Shown here one piece after another: positions 27,512-36,529 of a stretch of 64,000 bases of DNA. Position 1 is the stretch's first letter. Every line of letters begins with the position of its first letter. The DNA is from Xanthomarina sp. F1114 (GTDB lineage: Bacteria; Bacteroidota; Bacteroidia; Flavobacteriales; Flavobacteriaceae). The DNA lies in the NCBI RefSeq assembly GCF_026410255.1, contig NZ_JAPMLL010000016.1:1-64000 (forward strand), in the 5' to 3' direction. Under the pieces are notes generated by a model. It was not told the origin of the DNA, ran no database searches, and worked only from the letters and a program-made list of their open reading frames with translations. Position numbers and translations under genes: made by a program.

Positions 27512-28573
27512 ATGGCTGAGTTAAAGTTTAGTGGAATACATATCACTGGGATGGCAGGTGCTGTACCTGCTCAAACCATTAAAAACAGAGCGTACACTGA
27601 GCATTTTGATAAAGAGGCTGTTAATGATATTGTTGACAAAACCGGAGTAGAAGAACGGCGTTTTGCAACTGAAAGCACAACAGCTTCTGATTTATGCTAT
27701 GCAGCGGCCGAGAAGCTCATTGCGGATATGGAAATTGACAAGTCAGAGATTGATGTGTTGCTTTTTGTATCTCAAACGCCCGATTATAGGATGCCTGCCA
27801 CTTCAATCATTTTACAAAACCGATTAGGCTTATCCAAATCAACAGCGGCTTTTGACATTAGTCTTGGATGTTCCGGGTTTGTTTATGGATTGTCTGTAGC
27901 CTATGGATATGCACAACAACCAGGGATTCGTAAAGTATTATTACTAGATGGGGAAACACGCTCTAAAGTGTACCATCCAAAAGACCGGAAAACAGGTTTT
28001 ATTTTTGGAGATGCTGGTGTTGCAGCCATTATAGAAAAAGACACTAATATTGGAGACTCATTTTTTTCATTAAACTCGGATGGATCCTTGCAGAATCTAA
28101 TAAAAATTGATGCTGGTGGTTATAGAAATAGAAGCACCTCAGAAAGTCTTAAGGAAAAAGTGGTTGATGAGCATGGTAATATTAGAACCGATGAGCATGG
28201 TTATATGAATGGTGCCGATGTGTTTAATTTTGTATTGCGGGAGATTCCTAGAAATATTAAACAAACCTTAAAGTTTGCGGATGCCAAATTGGACGATTTT
28301 GATTATTATATCTTTCATCAGGCGAATAAGTTTATGAATGATTATCTTATAAAAAAATTAAAACTGGACGTGGATAAGGTACCTACGACTATTGCTAAAT
28401 ACGGTAATACCTCCTCAGTATCTATCCCAATTACTATGGTAGATCAATTGAAAGATAAAACGGCAGGCGATAAAAATTTATTATTATGTGGGTTTGGCGT
28501 AGGCATGTCTTGGGCTACTGCATGTATTCCTACACAGGATTTGAAAATTTCTGAAATTGTTGAGGTGTCATGA
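27512..28573 (+). CDS. 3-oxoacyl-ACP synthase III family protein
   Basis: A 353-residue thiolase-fold condensing enzyme of the FabH type with the full catalytic triad: Cys120 in 'SLGCSGFVYG', His269 in 'FHQANKF', and Asn299 in 'YGNTSS'. It would join an acyl-CoA to malonyl-ACP. An insertion between residues ~185 and 235 makes it slightly longer than FabH (~320-330). Sitting between a dedicated ACP and an SDR reductase inside a sugar locus, it most likely makes an acyl group for an amino sugar rather than for membrane lipids. Its stop overlaps the SDR start by 4 bases (ATGA). Confidence 0.88.
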   Translation: MAELKFSGIHITGMAGAVPAQTIKNRAYTEHFDKEAVNDIVDKTGVEERRFATESTTASDLCYAAAEKLIADMEIDKSEIDVLLFVSQTPDYRMPATSIILQNRLGLSKSTAAFDISLGCSGFVYGLSVAYGYAQQPGIRKVLLLDGETRSKVYHPKDRKTGFIFGDAGVAAIIEKDTNIGDSFFSLNSDGSLQNLIKIDAGGYRNRSTSESLKEKVVDEHGNIRTDEHGYMNGADVFNFVLREIPRNIKQTLKFADAKLDDFDYYIFHQANKFMNDYLIKKLKLDVDKVPTTIAKYGNTSSVSIPITMVDQLKDKTAGDKNLLLCGFGVGMSWATACIPTQDLKISEIVEVS

Positions 28574-29322
28574 ACCCATTCACACTAAAAGGTAAAACCG
28601 TTTTAATTACAGGGGCATCTTCTGGTATTGGCGAAGCTACGGCTATAGCCTGCGATCAATTAGGTGCTAGGTTACTAATATTAGGGCGCAATGAGGAACG
28701 CTTATTAGGTACCTTAAAAAAACTGTCCGCCAACGACCACCGGACCTTGACAATAGATTTAACAGATTTTGAATCCTTAGAAAAGGAAATTCCTGTCTTT
28801 TTAAAGGAGGTCAACAGTATTGAAGGCATTGTACATGCTGCTGGAATAACGTCCACCTATCCATTTAAATTATTTAAACCAACGCAACTCGATACTATTT
28901 TAAAAGTAAATGTTCAAACCGCATTTTATTTAACCAAACTGGTATTGACCAAATTAAATAAACAAGGGGCAAGCATCATTTTTATAAGTTCGATTATGGC
29001 AAGCGTGGGCGAAAAAGCTAAAACAATGTATGCCATGAGTAAAGGCGCTGTTAGTGCTGGAGCAAAATCATTAGCTATAGAATACGCTTCAAGGAATGTT
29101 AGAGTAAATAGTATTGCTCCTGGCATTGTAAACACCCCAATGACAGCAAACGCCACGTATAAGAAAAATGAGACGCTACACGCTGAAACATTGGCACAAT
29201 ACCCACTAGGTTTTGGTAATCCTGAAGATATCGCCTACAGTTGTGTGTATTTATTGTCAGACGCATCAAAATGGGTTACAGGAACCGAAATTGTTATTGA
29301 TGGTGGTTATTCTGCAAAATAA
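28570..29322 (+). CDS. SDR-family reductase (FabG-like)
   Basis: A 250-residue short-chain dehydrogenase. The cofactor loop 'TGASSGIG' is at 14-21, the catalytic Ser140/141-Tyr154-Lys158 are in place, and it ends 'TGTEIVIDGGYSAK'. It probably reduces the 3-oxoacyl-ACP made by the neighbouring KAS III to a 3-hydroxyacyl-ACP using NADPH. It is coupled to the KAS gene by an ATGA overlap and followed 15 bases later by a PglD-like acyltransferase gene. Confidence 0.85.
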   Translation: MNPFTLKGKTVLITGASSGIGEATAIACDQLGARLLILGRNEERLLGTLKKLSANDHRTLTIDLTDFESLEKEIPVFLKEVNSIEGIVHAAGITSTYPFKLFKPTQLDTILKVNVQTAFYLTKLVLTKLNKQGASIIFISSIMASVGEKAKTMYAMSKGAVSAGAKSLAIEYASRNVRVNSIAPGIVNTPMTANATYKKNETLHAETLAQYPLGFGNPEDIAYSCVYLLSDASKWVTGTEIVIDGGYSAK

Positions 29323-29337
29323 TATAAATCAAACCCT

Positions 29338-30012
29338 ATGGAAAATATAATAATTGTTGGTTGTGGCTCTCATGCTGCAGAGCTCACTGACTATATCGAT
29401 TATATAAATAAGCATTCCCCAACACCAAAATTTAATGTTAAAGGGCTAATTGATAATACGAAGTCTCATTATGATCATTATGCTTACCAATATGAGTTTT
29501 TAGGAACTATTGACGATCATATTGTAAATCCAAATATGAGTTATATCATGGGGATAGGGAACTTAGAGATTAGAACTAAAGTATTTCAAGAGTATAAAGT
29601 AAAAGGAGCTAAGTTTATTGGGGTTATCCACCCTACGGCGTTAATTTCAAAATCAGCCATTATTGGTGAAGGTACAGTCATATCGCATAATGTTTCTATA
29701 GGTCCCAAAGCCGAAATTGGCGCATGTAATGTTATTAACTCACGATGCACTATTGGCCACGATTCAAAAATAGGAGATAATAACTTCTTAAGTCCGCAAG
29801 TGGTTTTGGGAGGGTTCTCCAAGATTGGAGATAATAATTTACTCGGCACCAACGCTTGTTTAATTCCTGAAATTGAAGTGGGGAATAATAATAAAATTAT
29901 GGCAGGGATGGCAGTGACAAATAATGTTAAGGATGACGAGACCGTGTTTTTTAGATTTAAAGAAAAGTTGGTAGTTCGGAAGGAATTTATTGAAAAACGA
30001 TCTCAGGATTGA
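29338..30012 (+). CDS. PglD/NeuD-type acyltransferase, second paralogue
   Basis: A 224-residue paralogue of the protein at 26337-26981, with 'IIIVGCGSHAAELTDYI', 'FIGVIHPTALI' and 'INSRCTIGHD' (His141 again). The C-terminus differs: the usual 'VGVPGK' is replaced by a charged tail ending 'EFIEKRSQD'. It follows the ACP-KAS-SDR set by 15 bases and is the best candidate for moving the hydroxyacyl group onto an amino sugar. The donor preference is an inference. Confidence 0.8.
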   Translation: MENIIIVGCGSHAAELTDYIDYINKHSPTPKFNVKGLIDNTKSHYDHYAYQYEFLGTIDDHIVNPNMSYIMGIGNLEIRTKVFQEYKVKGAKFIGVIHPTALISKSAIIGEGTVISHNVSIGPKAEIGACNVINSRCTIGHDSKIGDNNFLSPQVVLGGFSKIGDNNLLGTNACLIPEIEVGNNNKIMAGMAVTNNVKDDETVFFRFKEKLVVRKEFIEKRSQD

Positions 30013-30066
30013 TTGAGAAACAAACTTATTATTATACAGTTTTTTTTAATAACGCACTAGCTCTAA

Positions 30067-30792
30067 ATGAAAACTAATTTCTCGTCTTCACTATATAGTT
30101 TAATAAAACGGGTTTTCGACATGTCGGTGGCAGCTATAGGAATACTCCTTATCTCACCTCTTTTTATAATCATTATGGTTGTTCTTAAATTTACTGGCGA
30201 AGGTGAAATCTTCTATCTGCAAGAGCGTATGGGCTTAAATAATAAACCTTTCTTTATTTACAAATTTGCGACCATGCTAAAAGATAGCGCCAATATGGGG
30301 CACAAAGCATTGACAGTCAGAAATGATCCGAGAATTACCAAAGTCGGTAAGCTCTTGCGTATCACAAAAATCAATGAACTGCCACAAATAATAAATGTCA
30401 TCAAAGGGGATATGGCATTAGTGGGGCCCAGACCAAATTTACCTAGGAACTTTCAAAAATATGCACCCGAGGTGCAAGCGGTTATTTTTAAAAATAGACC
30501 CGGTATTACAGGCATTGGATCTTTAGTGTTTAGGGATGAAGAGTTATTAGTGACCACCTACAAAGAGCTCGGTAAAAATCCTTCAGATTATTACAAAAAC
30601 TATATTTACCCCTACAAAGGTGAACTCGAAAAGTGGTACTACCACAATTGCTCTATATCCGTAGATCTTAAAATACTATTCTTAACATTTTGGTCTTTAG
30701 TAAATAAGGATTCTCAACGAGTATTTAAAAGTTTAAAAGACCTGCCAGCTAAACCAGAAACTTTAACGGTAGCAGGTATAGCTAAACTGTAA
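30067..30792 (+). CDS. Initiating sugar-phosphate transferase (PglC/WcaJ family)
   Basis: A 241-residue monotopic phosphoglycosyl transferase. A re-entrant membrane helix (about 17-40) is followed by 'FFIYKFATMLKDS', 'LLRITKINELPQIINVIKGD' and 'VGPRPNLP'. It would place a sugar-1-phosphate on undecaprenyl phosphate. In the usual 'DELPQ' motif the Asp is thought to be the nucleophile; here the motif is Asn103-Glu104. The paralogue at 34404-35075 has the same substitution. Either this subfamily uses another residue or activity is altered. Confidence 0.85.
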   Translation: MKTNFSSSLYSLIKRVFDMSVAAIGILLISPLFIIIMVVLKFTGEGEIFYLQERMGLNNKPFFIYKFATMLKDSANMGHKALTVRNDPRITKVGKLLRITKINELPQIINVIKGDMALVGPRPNLPRNFQKYAPEVQAVIFKNRPGITGIGSLVFRDEELLVTTYKELGKNPSDYYKNYIYPYKGELEKWYYHNCSISVDLKILFLTFWSLVNKDSQRVFKSLKDLPAKPETLTVAGIAKL

Positions 30793-30852
30793 GTTTCTAG
30801 AGAAAGCAGAACTATTTTAAAATTCAGAAAACGTATTAAATAAAATAAAGTT

Positions 30853-32007
30853 ATGATTCCTTTATCAATTCCAAAACTAAATGGTAACGAATGGAAGTAT
30901 GTCCAAGACTGTTTAAACACGGGCTGGATTTCTTCGGCCGGAAGTTATGTCAACCAATTTGAAGAGATGGTTGCTAAATACGCAGGTGCTAAATATGGCG
31001 TGGCTTGTATGAATGGTACGGCTGGACTTCATATGGCACAAATTTTATTGGGTGTAACGGAAAACGATCATGTTATTGCGCCAAATATTACCTTTATTGC
31101 TACCTTAAATGCCATAAAATATACGGGTGCACAACCCATCCTCATAGATGTGGACCCTACTAATTGGCAAATGGATTTAGACCTTTTAGAGCATTATTTG
31201 AGCAACCAAACCGAAATACGATCTACAGAGGCTGGTAATTTCAGTTTTGATACCTCTACCAACAAACGGGTACGCGCCATCATGCCCGTTCACGTTCTAG
31301 GAAATATAGGTGATATGAATCGGATGTTGGCCATTGCTAAAACCTACCATCTCGATATTATTGAAGATAGTACGGAAGCCTTAGGCAGTACATTTAACGG
31401 GAAGCATGCCGGAACCTTTGGAAAAATAGGCGTTTTTAGTTTTAATGGGAATAAAATTATCTCTACGGGTGGGGGTGGAGTAATTGTGACCGATGATGAA
31501 GAACTTGCCAAAAAAGCACGACACTTAACCACACAGGCCAAAGTGAGTGCGATGGATTATATTCATGATGAAATTGGTTTTAATTACCGTTTGGTGAATG
31601 TACTTGCAGCGATTGGCGTGGCACAAATGGAACAGTTCCCCGGTATTTTAAAAGCTAAAAAAGCCATGGACGCCTATTATCGGGAGCATTTAAATGAGGT
31701 AGGCGATATTCAATTCCAAGCCATTCCAGAAGGAGCAAACCCCAATGGTTGGTTATTCACCTTTAGTACCTCGCGGATGCGTGAGCTGTTAGCCTATTTA
31801 AATGACAACGGGGTACAATCCCGTCCATTTTGGATGCCAATGAATCAGTTAGAAATGTTTAAAAATGATATCTATATTACAAAAAAAGATGTTTCCGCTT
31901 CAGTTTATCAAAACAGTATCAGTATCCCAAGTTCTGCAGGTATAACACCAGAGCAAATGGAAACGGTAGTGAAGACAATTAAAAAATTTTACACTTTAGT
32001 ACGTTAA
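30853..32007 (+). CDS. legC: LegC-family sugar aminotransferase
   Basis: A 384-residue DegT/DnrJ/EryC1-type PLP enzyme. The start 'IPLSIPKLNGNEWKYVQDCL' and 'GWISSAGSYVNQFEE' are close to the LegC (bacillosamine/legionaminic) group. The PLP lysine is Lys201 in 'SFNGNKIISTGGGG', with Glu171-Asp172 holding the pyridine ring. It converts UDP-4-keto-6-deoxy-GlcNAc to the 4-amino sugar. The dehydratase that would make its substrate is at 33122-34333, beyond a repeat island. Confidence 0.9.
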   Translation: MIPLSIPKLNGNEWKYVQDCLNTGWISSAGSYVNQFEEMVAKYAGAKYGVACMNGTAGLHMAQILLGVTENDHVIAPNITFIATLNAIKYTGAQPILIDVDPTNWQMDLDLLEHYLSNQTEIRSTEAGNFSFDTSTNKRVRAIMPVHVLGNIGDMNRMLAIAKTYHLDIIEDSTEALGSTFNGKHAGTFGKIGVFSFNGNKIISTGGGGVIVTDDEELAKKARHLTTQAKVSAMDYIHDEIGFNYRLVNVLAAIGVAQMEQFPGILKAKKAMDAYYREHLNEVGDIQFQAIPEGANPNGWLFTFSTSRMRELLAYLNDNGVQSRPFWMPMNQLEMFKNDIYITKKDVSASVYQNSISIPSSAGITPEQMETVVKTIKKFYTLVR

Positions 32008-32037
32008 AATAGATTCTTATAGCTAGTTGATTTTTTT

Positions 32038-32428
32038 TTTGCACCCCTCTAGGGTCTAAGGTCTAGGGTTAGGCTCAATATTCTTTTCCCCCTTTAGGGG
32101 TTAGGGGTCCAGCCAAAGAGTCAAGCCCAATACTCCTCACCCCTTTAGGGGTCGGGGGTCTAGCCAAAGTAGGGGTCTAGCCATAGAGTCAAGCCAAACC
32201 AGGGGTCCAGCCATAGAGTCATGCCGAATACTCTTTCCCCCTTTAGGGGCAAGGGGTCAGGCCAAAGTAGGGGTCCAGCCAAAGAGTCAAGCCCAATACT
32301 CCTTCCCCCTTTAGGGGCTAGGGGTCAAGCCAAATCAGGGGTCCAGCCAAAGTAGGGGTCAAGCCATAGAGTCAAGCCAAAGCGTCAAACCAAAGCACGG
32401 TCCAAGCCAACCTAAACTTAATTCTGTA
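32038..32428. repeat. Repeat island with CCCCTTTAGGGG palindromes (left part)
   Basis: Irregular repeats of words such as 'AGCCAAAGTAGGGGTC' and 'AGCCATAGAGTCAAGCC', interrupted by several 'CCCCTTTAGGGG' palindromes. Composition is very different from the genes on either side. There is no coding sequence. It splits the legC-side and dehydratase-side genes of the locus. Confidence 0.85.
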
Positions 32429-32830
32429 GTGGATAAAAAAAATCCTTATCATGATAAAAGTATGTATAAAGGAGCTCCAAATAGGGCATTCCTTAAAGCG
32501 AGGCTTTTACGTAATAAAATGACTTCCGAAGAAAATATGTTATGGAGTTATTTACAAAATAAAAAATTTGAAGGCTATAAATTCAGACGCCAACATCCCA
32601 TTCATCTTTTTATTGTCGATTTTTATTGCCATGAATTAGGATTGATTATTGAAGTTGATGGACCCTATCACGAAACTCAAGTACAGCAGGATAAAGATGA
32701 AAAACGAACAGAATTATTGGAGTTTCAAGGTTTAACAGTCATACGTTTTACCAACGAAGAGGTGGCAACTGAAATAAATATTGTACTAACTAAAATAAAA
32801 GAAGCCATAAACAAAATCAATAGTTCCTGA
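32429..32830 (+). CDS. DUF559 endonuclease-like protein
   Basis: A 133-residue protein of the DUF559 family, related to Vsr-type PD-(D/E)xK nucleases. Family marks are 'SEENMLWSYLQNKKFEGYKF' (about 34-53), 'RRQHPIHLFIVDFYC', 'LIIEVDGPYH', and 'GLTVIRFTNEEV' at the C-terminus. The Asp and Glu of the putative active site are present. The start may be the GTG at 32429 or an in-frame ATG 11 codons later. It lies alone inside repeat DNA in the middle of the sugar locus, a sign that it moved in independently. Confidence 0.8.
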   Translation: MDKKNPYHDKSMYKGAPNRAFLKARLLRNKMTSEENMLWSYLQNKKFEGYKFRRQHPIHLFIVDFYCHELGLIIEVDGPYHETQVQQDKDEKRTELLEFQGLTVIRFTNEEVATEINIVLTKIKEAINKINSS

Positions 32831-32848
32831 TGGAAACTAATTTGCCCA

Positions 32849-33065
32849 CCAGCCCCTCCCAAAGAAAAGCTATTCAAGATAGCCAAATTTTCAACCTCCC
32901 CTTTAGGGGCCGGGGGTCTAGCAAAAGTAGGGGTCAAGCCATAGAGTCAAGCCAAACCAAGAGTCAAGCCAGCCCCTCCTAAAGAAAGGCTATTCAAGAC
33001 AGCAAAATTTTCAACCTCCCCTTTAGGGGTCGGGGGGGCTAGCAAAAGGAGTCAAGCCCAACCCC
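32849..33065. repeat. Repeat island (right part): 120-bp-spaced direct repeats
   Basis: A stretch of about 78 bases beginning 'CAGCCCCTCC' near 32850 recurs near 32970, an offset of 120 bases, with a few changes. Both copies carry 'CTATTCAAGA', a 'CCCCTTTAGGGG' palindrome and 'CTAGCAAAAG'. The left part of the island shares the palindrome. Confidence 0.85.
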
Positions 33066-33121
33066 CCCCAACCATAAAAATTAACAAAACACGAAAAATA
33101 TAAAACAAAAAACACATATAA

Positions 33122-34333
33122 ATGAATATCATAGACATACCAAATTTCATAAATAAATACATCACCAAACGAGAAACCAGTCTCTTTAAAAATGATATTG
33201 AAACCCACAAAAACACCTTAACTGAAAAAATAGAAGGCAAATCTGTTTTGGTAATCGGGGGAGCAGGAACCATTGGGTCCTCATACATTAAAGCGGTTTT
33301 AAAGTTTAAACCAGGGAAACTTTTCGTTGTTGATACCAACGAAAATGGATTGACAGAATTAACCCGCACCTTGCGATCCGATGCCCACACTTATGTTCCA
33401 GACGATTATAAAACCTACCCGATGAGTTTTGGAGACCCGGTTTTTGAAAAAATGTTCCTGGCAGAAGGGCCGTTTCATATTGTGGCTAATTTTGCCGCCC
33501 ACAAACACGTAAGAAGCGAAAAGGATAAGTATTCCATTGAGGCAATGATTGATAATAATGTGTTTAAGGCAAAAAAGTTTTTAGATGTATTAATGGACCA
33601 CAAACCCGAGCATTTCTTTTGCGTTTCAACAGATAAAGCCGCCAATCCGGTGAATGTGATGGGGGCGAGCAAAAAGCTCATGGAAGAGGTGATCATGGCT
33701 TATAGCAAGGACTTGCAAATTACAACAGCTCGTTTTGCCAATGTGGCATTCTCCAATGGCTCCTTATTGGCAGGATATATTGAGCGCTTGTTTCAAAATC
33801 AACCCATCTCTTGTCCTTCGGATGTGAAGCGATTTTTTGTATCGCCTGAAGAAAGTGGCCAAATTTGTATGCTGGCCTGCATGCTCGGAAACTCTGGCGA
33901 GATCTTTTTTCCAAAATTGGCCGAAGAACAAATGGCATTCTTTAAAGATATCACCATAGACTTTTTTAAGGCCTCACAACGACCAATTCTGGAATGTCAA
34001 TCGGATGATGAGGCAAAGCAGAAAGCATTAACTACTAAAGAAAGTGATCCGTATCCGGTTTACTTTTTCGATACCGATACTTCCGGTGAAAAGCTCTACG
34101 AAGAATTTTTTACGACTTCCGATGTGGTTGATCAAGACACCTATTCAAGTCTCGGGGTAATAAAAAATGCCAGAAAACTATCCTTGGCAGAAATCAATAA
34201 AACCATTTCAGATTTACAAAATCTTATGGCTTCAGGAACTTACGATAAATCGACCATCGTAGATTTATTAAAACAACAGCTTCCGGATTTTGAGCATATT
34301 GAGACAGGAAAGAGCTTAGACCAAAAAATGTAG
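33122..34333 (+). CDS. CapD-like UDP-N-acetylglucosamine 4,6-dehydratase
   Basis: A 403-residue extended SDR of the polysaccharide biosynthesis (PF02719) group. The NAD loop is 'VLVIGGAGTIGSSYIKAVL' (residues 41-59). The active-site region 'VSTDKAANPVNVMGASKKLME' has Met where this family often replaces the SDR Tyr, with Lys nearby. It would turn UDP-GlcNAc into the 4-keto-6-deoxy sugar used by LegC. It is larger than the ~330-residue PglF catalytic part but lacks the membrane domain of full-length PglF/CapD. An unusual C-terminal extension (from ~290) follows. Confidence 0.85.
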   Translation: MNIIDIPNFINKYITKRETSLFKNDIETHKNTLTEKIEGKSVLVIGGAGTIGSSYIKAVLKFKPGKLFVVDTNENGLTELTRTLRSDAHTYVPDDYKTYPMSFGDPVFEKMFLAEGPFHIVANFAAHKHVRSEKDKYSIEAMIDNNVFKAKKFLDVLMDHKPEHFFCVSTDKAANPVNVMGASKKLMEEVIMAYSKDLQITTARFANVAFSNGSLLAGYIERLFQNQPISCPSDVKRFFVSPEESGQICMLACMLGNSGEIFFPKLAEEQMAFFKDITIDFFKASQRPILECQSDDEAKQKALTTKESDPYPVYFFDTDTSGEKLYEEFFTTSDVVDQDTYSSLGVIKNARKLSLAEINKTISDLQNLMASGTYDKSTIVDLLKQQLPDFEHIETGKSLDQKM

Positions 34334-34403
34334 AAGACGATATAGAGATTCGAAAAATGATTAAAAAATGAGCAAGTCCCTAGTTTAATAAAAATTGAAT
34401 TAA

Positions 34404-35075
34404 ATGTATAAAGTATTTAAAAGAATCTGTGATATTATGATTTCTGGAATAGCCCTATTAATTTTGGCTCCTTTATTAATCCCAATTATGATTGGGCTTA
34501 AGTTGACAGGGGAAGGTTATATCTGGTATAAACAAGAGCGTGTGGGCTATAAGAATAAACCCTTTTTAATTTGGAAGTTTGCCACCATGCTTAAAGATAG
34601 TCCGAATATGGGGGGTGGAATTATCACGACAAATAAAGACCCTAGAATTACCCCAATGGGAGGGTTTTTAAGAAAGAGTAAGATTAACGAACTGCCTCAG
34701 TTAATTAATATCTTCAAAGGAGATATGAGTGTTGTAGGACCACGTCCTTTAATGCGTATTAGTTTTGAATCCTATCCCAAGAATGTTCAAGAAGTTGTCT
34801 ATAATGTAAAACCAGGATTAACAGGGATAGGATCTATCATTTTTAGGGACGAAGAAGAACTGATTACCACTGTTAAAAATAGAGGAGAAGACACTTGGGC
34901 CTTTTATACCAACCAAATCTACCCCTTTAAAGGTGAAGTCGAAAAATGGTACCAAGCTAATGAATCGTTTATCGTTGATGTGAAAATAATCATCATTACA
35001 GCTTGGGTGATTTTAAACCCTGCCAGCGAAATTGTGTACAGCTGGTTTAAAGAATTACCAAGAAGACCGTTTTAG
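34404..35075 (+). CDS. Second initiating sugar-phosphate transferase (PglC family)
   Basis: A 223-residue paralogue of the protein at 30067-30792, with a membrane re-entrant helix (about 11-33), 'FLIWKFATMLKDSPNMGGG', 'RKSKINELPQLINIFKGD' and 'VGPRPLMRI'. The catalytic 'DE' pair of the family is Asn95-Glu96 here. Having two such enzymes in one locus suggests two different first sugars, or one enzyme serving another glycan. It follows the dehydratase by 70 bases. Confidence 0.85.
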   Translation: MYKVFKRICDIMISGIALLILAPLLIPIMIGLKLTGEGYIWYKQERVGYKNKPFLIWKFATMLKDSPNMGGGIITTNKDPRITPMGGFLRKSKINELPQLINIFKGDMSVVGPRPLMRISFESYPKNVQEVVYNVKPGLTGIGSIIFRDEEELITTVKNRGEDTWAFYTNQIYPFKGEVEKWYQANESFIVDVKIIIITAWVILNPASEIVYSWFKELPRRPF

Positions 35076-35197
35076 AAATAGAGATCTAGAATTGAAATTA
35101 AATAAAAAGGACTATAGGTACTTTAGCCGGATGTAAAATATATGTCTTGTCTAGTGGTATCGACCTTTTTGGATGTTATATGGGTTTTTACAAGCGG

Positions 35198-35205
35198 TAT
35201 ATTTG
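35198..35205 (+). promoter_or_regulatory. Possible -7 promoter element before wecB
   Basis: TATATTTG fits TAnnTTTG and lies within the 249-base gap before the wecB start at 35325. No -33 TTTG at the usual distance was found. Confidence 0.35.
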
Positions 35206-35324
35206 TGATTTAAATATACGGTCCTTTTGGTACTTAACTGGAATATCTATTGTTTTTAAGAGAACATAACTAAGTCTTGAAAGGACGATGATGAATATAG
35301 GACCGAACTCCTAAATAAATTAAA

Positions 35325-36425
35325 ATGACTAAAAAAATTAGAAAAATAACTCTTATTGCCGGCGCTAGACCAAACTTCATGAAAATAGCGCCCATCATCC
35401 ATGCCATTCATGATGCACAAAGTAAAGGTTCTGATATCGCATATCGTTTAGTCCATACCGGACAGCACTACGACAAAATAATGTCAGGAAGCTTTTTTGA
35501 GCAATTGGAAATCCCAGAACCTCATGTAAATTTAGAAGCGGGAGGAGGAACCCAAGCTGAGCAAACCGCAAATATTATGCTGCGCTTTGAAAAGGAATTG
35601 CTGGCAAATCCCTGTGATTTGGTTTTGGTAGTAGGCGATGTCAACTCGACCATGGCCTGTAGTATTACGGCTAAGAAAATGAATATTAGAGTGGCCCATG
35701 TAGAAGCAGGAATTCGTTCGGGCGATATATCAATGCCGGAGGAAATAAATAGAATGCTTACAGATGCCATTACCGATCTGTTCTTTACGACCTCAGAATT
35801 AGCTAACGATAATTTACGTCAGTCTGGCATTCCAGACCATCGTATTCATTTTGTGGGGAATGTCATGATCGATACCCTTTTAAAACAGCGCCCTAATTTT
35901 AAGGCCCCAGCAGTTTGGAAGGATTTAAACCTCTCTAAAAAGAATTATATGGTTTTAACCTTGCATAGACCAGCAAATGTGGACCAAATGTCTCAACTAA
36001 AAGAGATGCTAGATCAAATTGTTGAAAGCACAGAAAACCTACCTTTAGTTTTTCCCGTACATCCTAGAACAGCTAAAATGTTAGAGGGCTTAATCTGCGA
36101 TCCAAGGCTTCACATGATTGAACCTCTTAGCTATTTAGAGTTTAATTATTTAGTTGAAAGAGCTAAAGCGGTTATTACAGACTCTGGAGGAATTACCGAA
36201 GAAGCTTCTATTATGAATGTGCCCTGTTTAACCTTACGCGACAATACCGAGCGTCCAGAAACCATCACCTTAGGCACCAATATATTGGTTGGTACCAATC
36301 CTGAAAATATAAAACCTTATTTAGATAAGTTATTTGCAGGCCATTGGAAAACAGGTCAGGACATTCCGTTATGGGATGGAAAAACAGCACCTCGAATAAT
36401 TGATGCTATTTTAAAATCATCCTAA
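35325..36425 (+). CDS. wecB: UDP-N-acetylglucosamine 2-epimerase, non-hydrolysing
   Basis: A 366-residue WecB-type GT-B-fold enzyme interconverting UDP-GlcNAc and UDP-ManNAc in the cytoplasm. Motifs are 'GARPNFMKIAPI', 'TGQHYDKIMSG', 'VVGDVNSTMA', 'HVEAGIRSGD', 'ITDSGGITEEA' and 'RDNTERPET'. It is distinct from the hydrolysing NeuC at 12667-13830. No ManNAc dehydrogenase (wecC) gene is in the window, so UDP-ManNAc is either used directly or oxidised elsewhere. Confidence 0.93.
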   Translation: MTKKIRKITLIAGARPNFMKIAPIIHAIHDAQSKGSDIAYRLVHTGQHYDKIMSGSFFEQLEIPEPHVNLEAGGGTQAEQTANIMLRFEKELLANPCDLVLVVGDVNSTMACSITAKKMNIRVAHVEAGIRSGDISMPEEINRMLTDAITDLFFTTSELANDNLRQSGIPDHRIHFVGNVMIDTLLKQRPNFKAPAVWKDLNLSKKNYMVLTLHRPANVDQMSQLKEMLDQIVESTENLPLVFPVHPRTAKMLEGLICDPRLHMIEPLSYLEFNYLVERAKAVITDSGGITEEASIMNVPCLTLRDNTERPETITLGTNILVGTNPENIKPYLDKLFAGHWKTGQDIPLWDGKTAPRIIDAILKSS

Positions 36426-36529
36426 CTTTTTAATTTTGAGGATAACATAAAATGAATCTTAGGTCTTTTCTGAATGATTAGTCCAAAAAAAGATAGATAT
36501 TTGCGTTTAATTTATACAAACTTACCAAA

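Noticed and set aside
32429-32830. Insertion sequence or transposase
   Set aside because: The gene is a DUF559 protein, not a transposase; no terminal inverted repeats with target duplications were seen. No IS element was found anywhere in the window.
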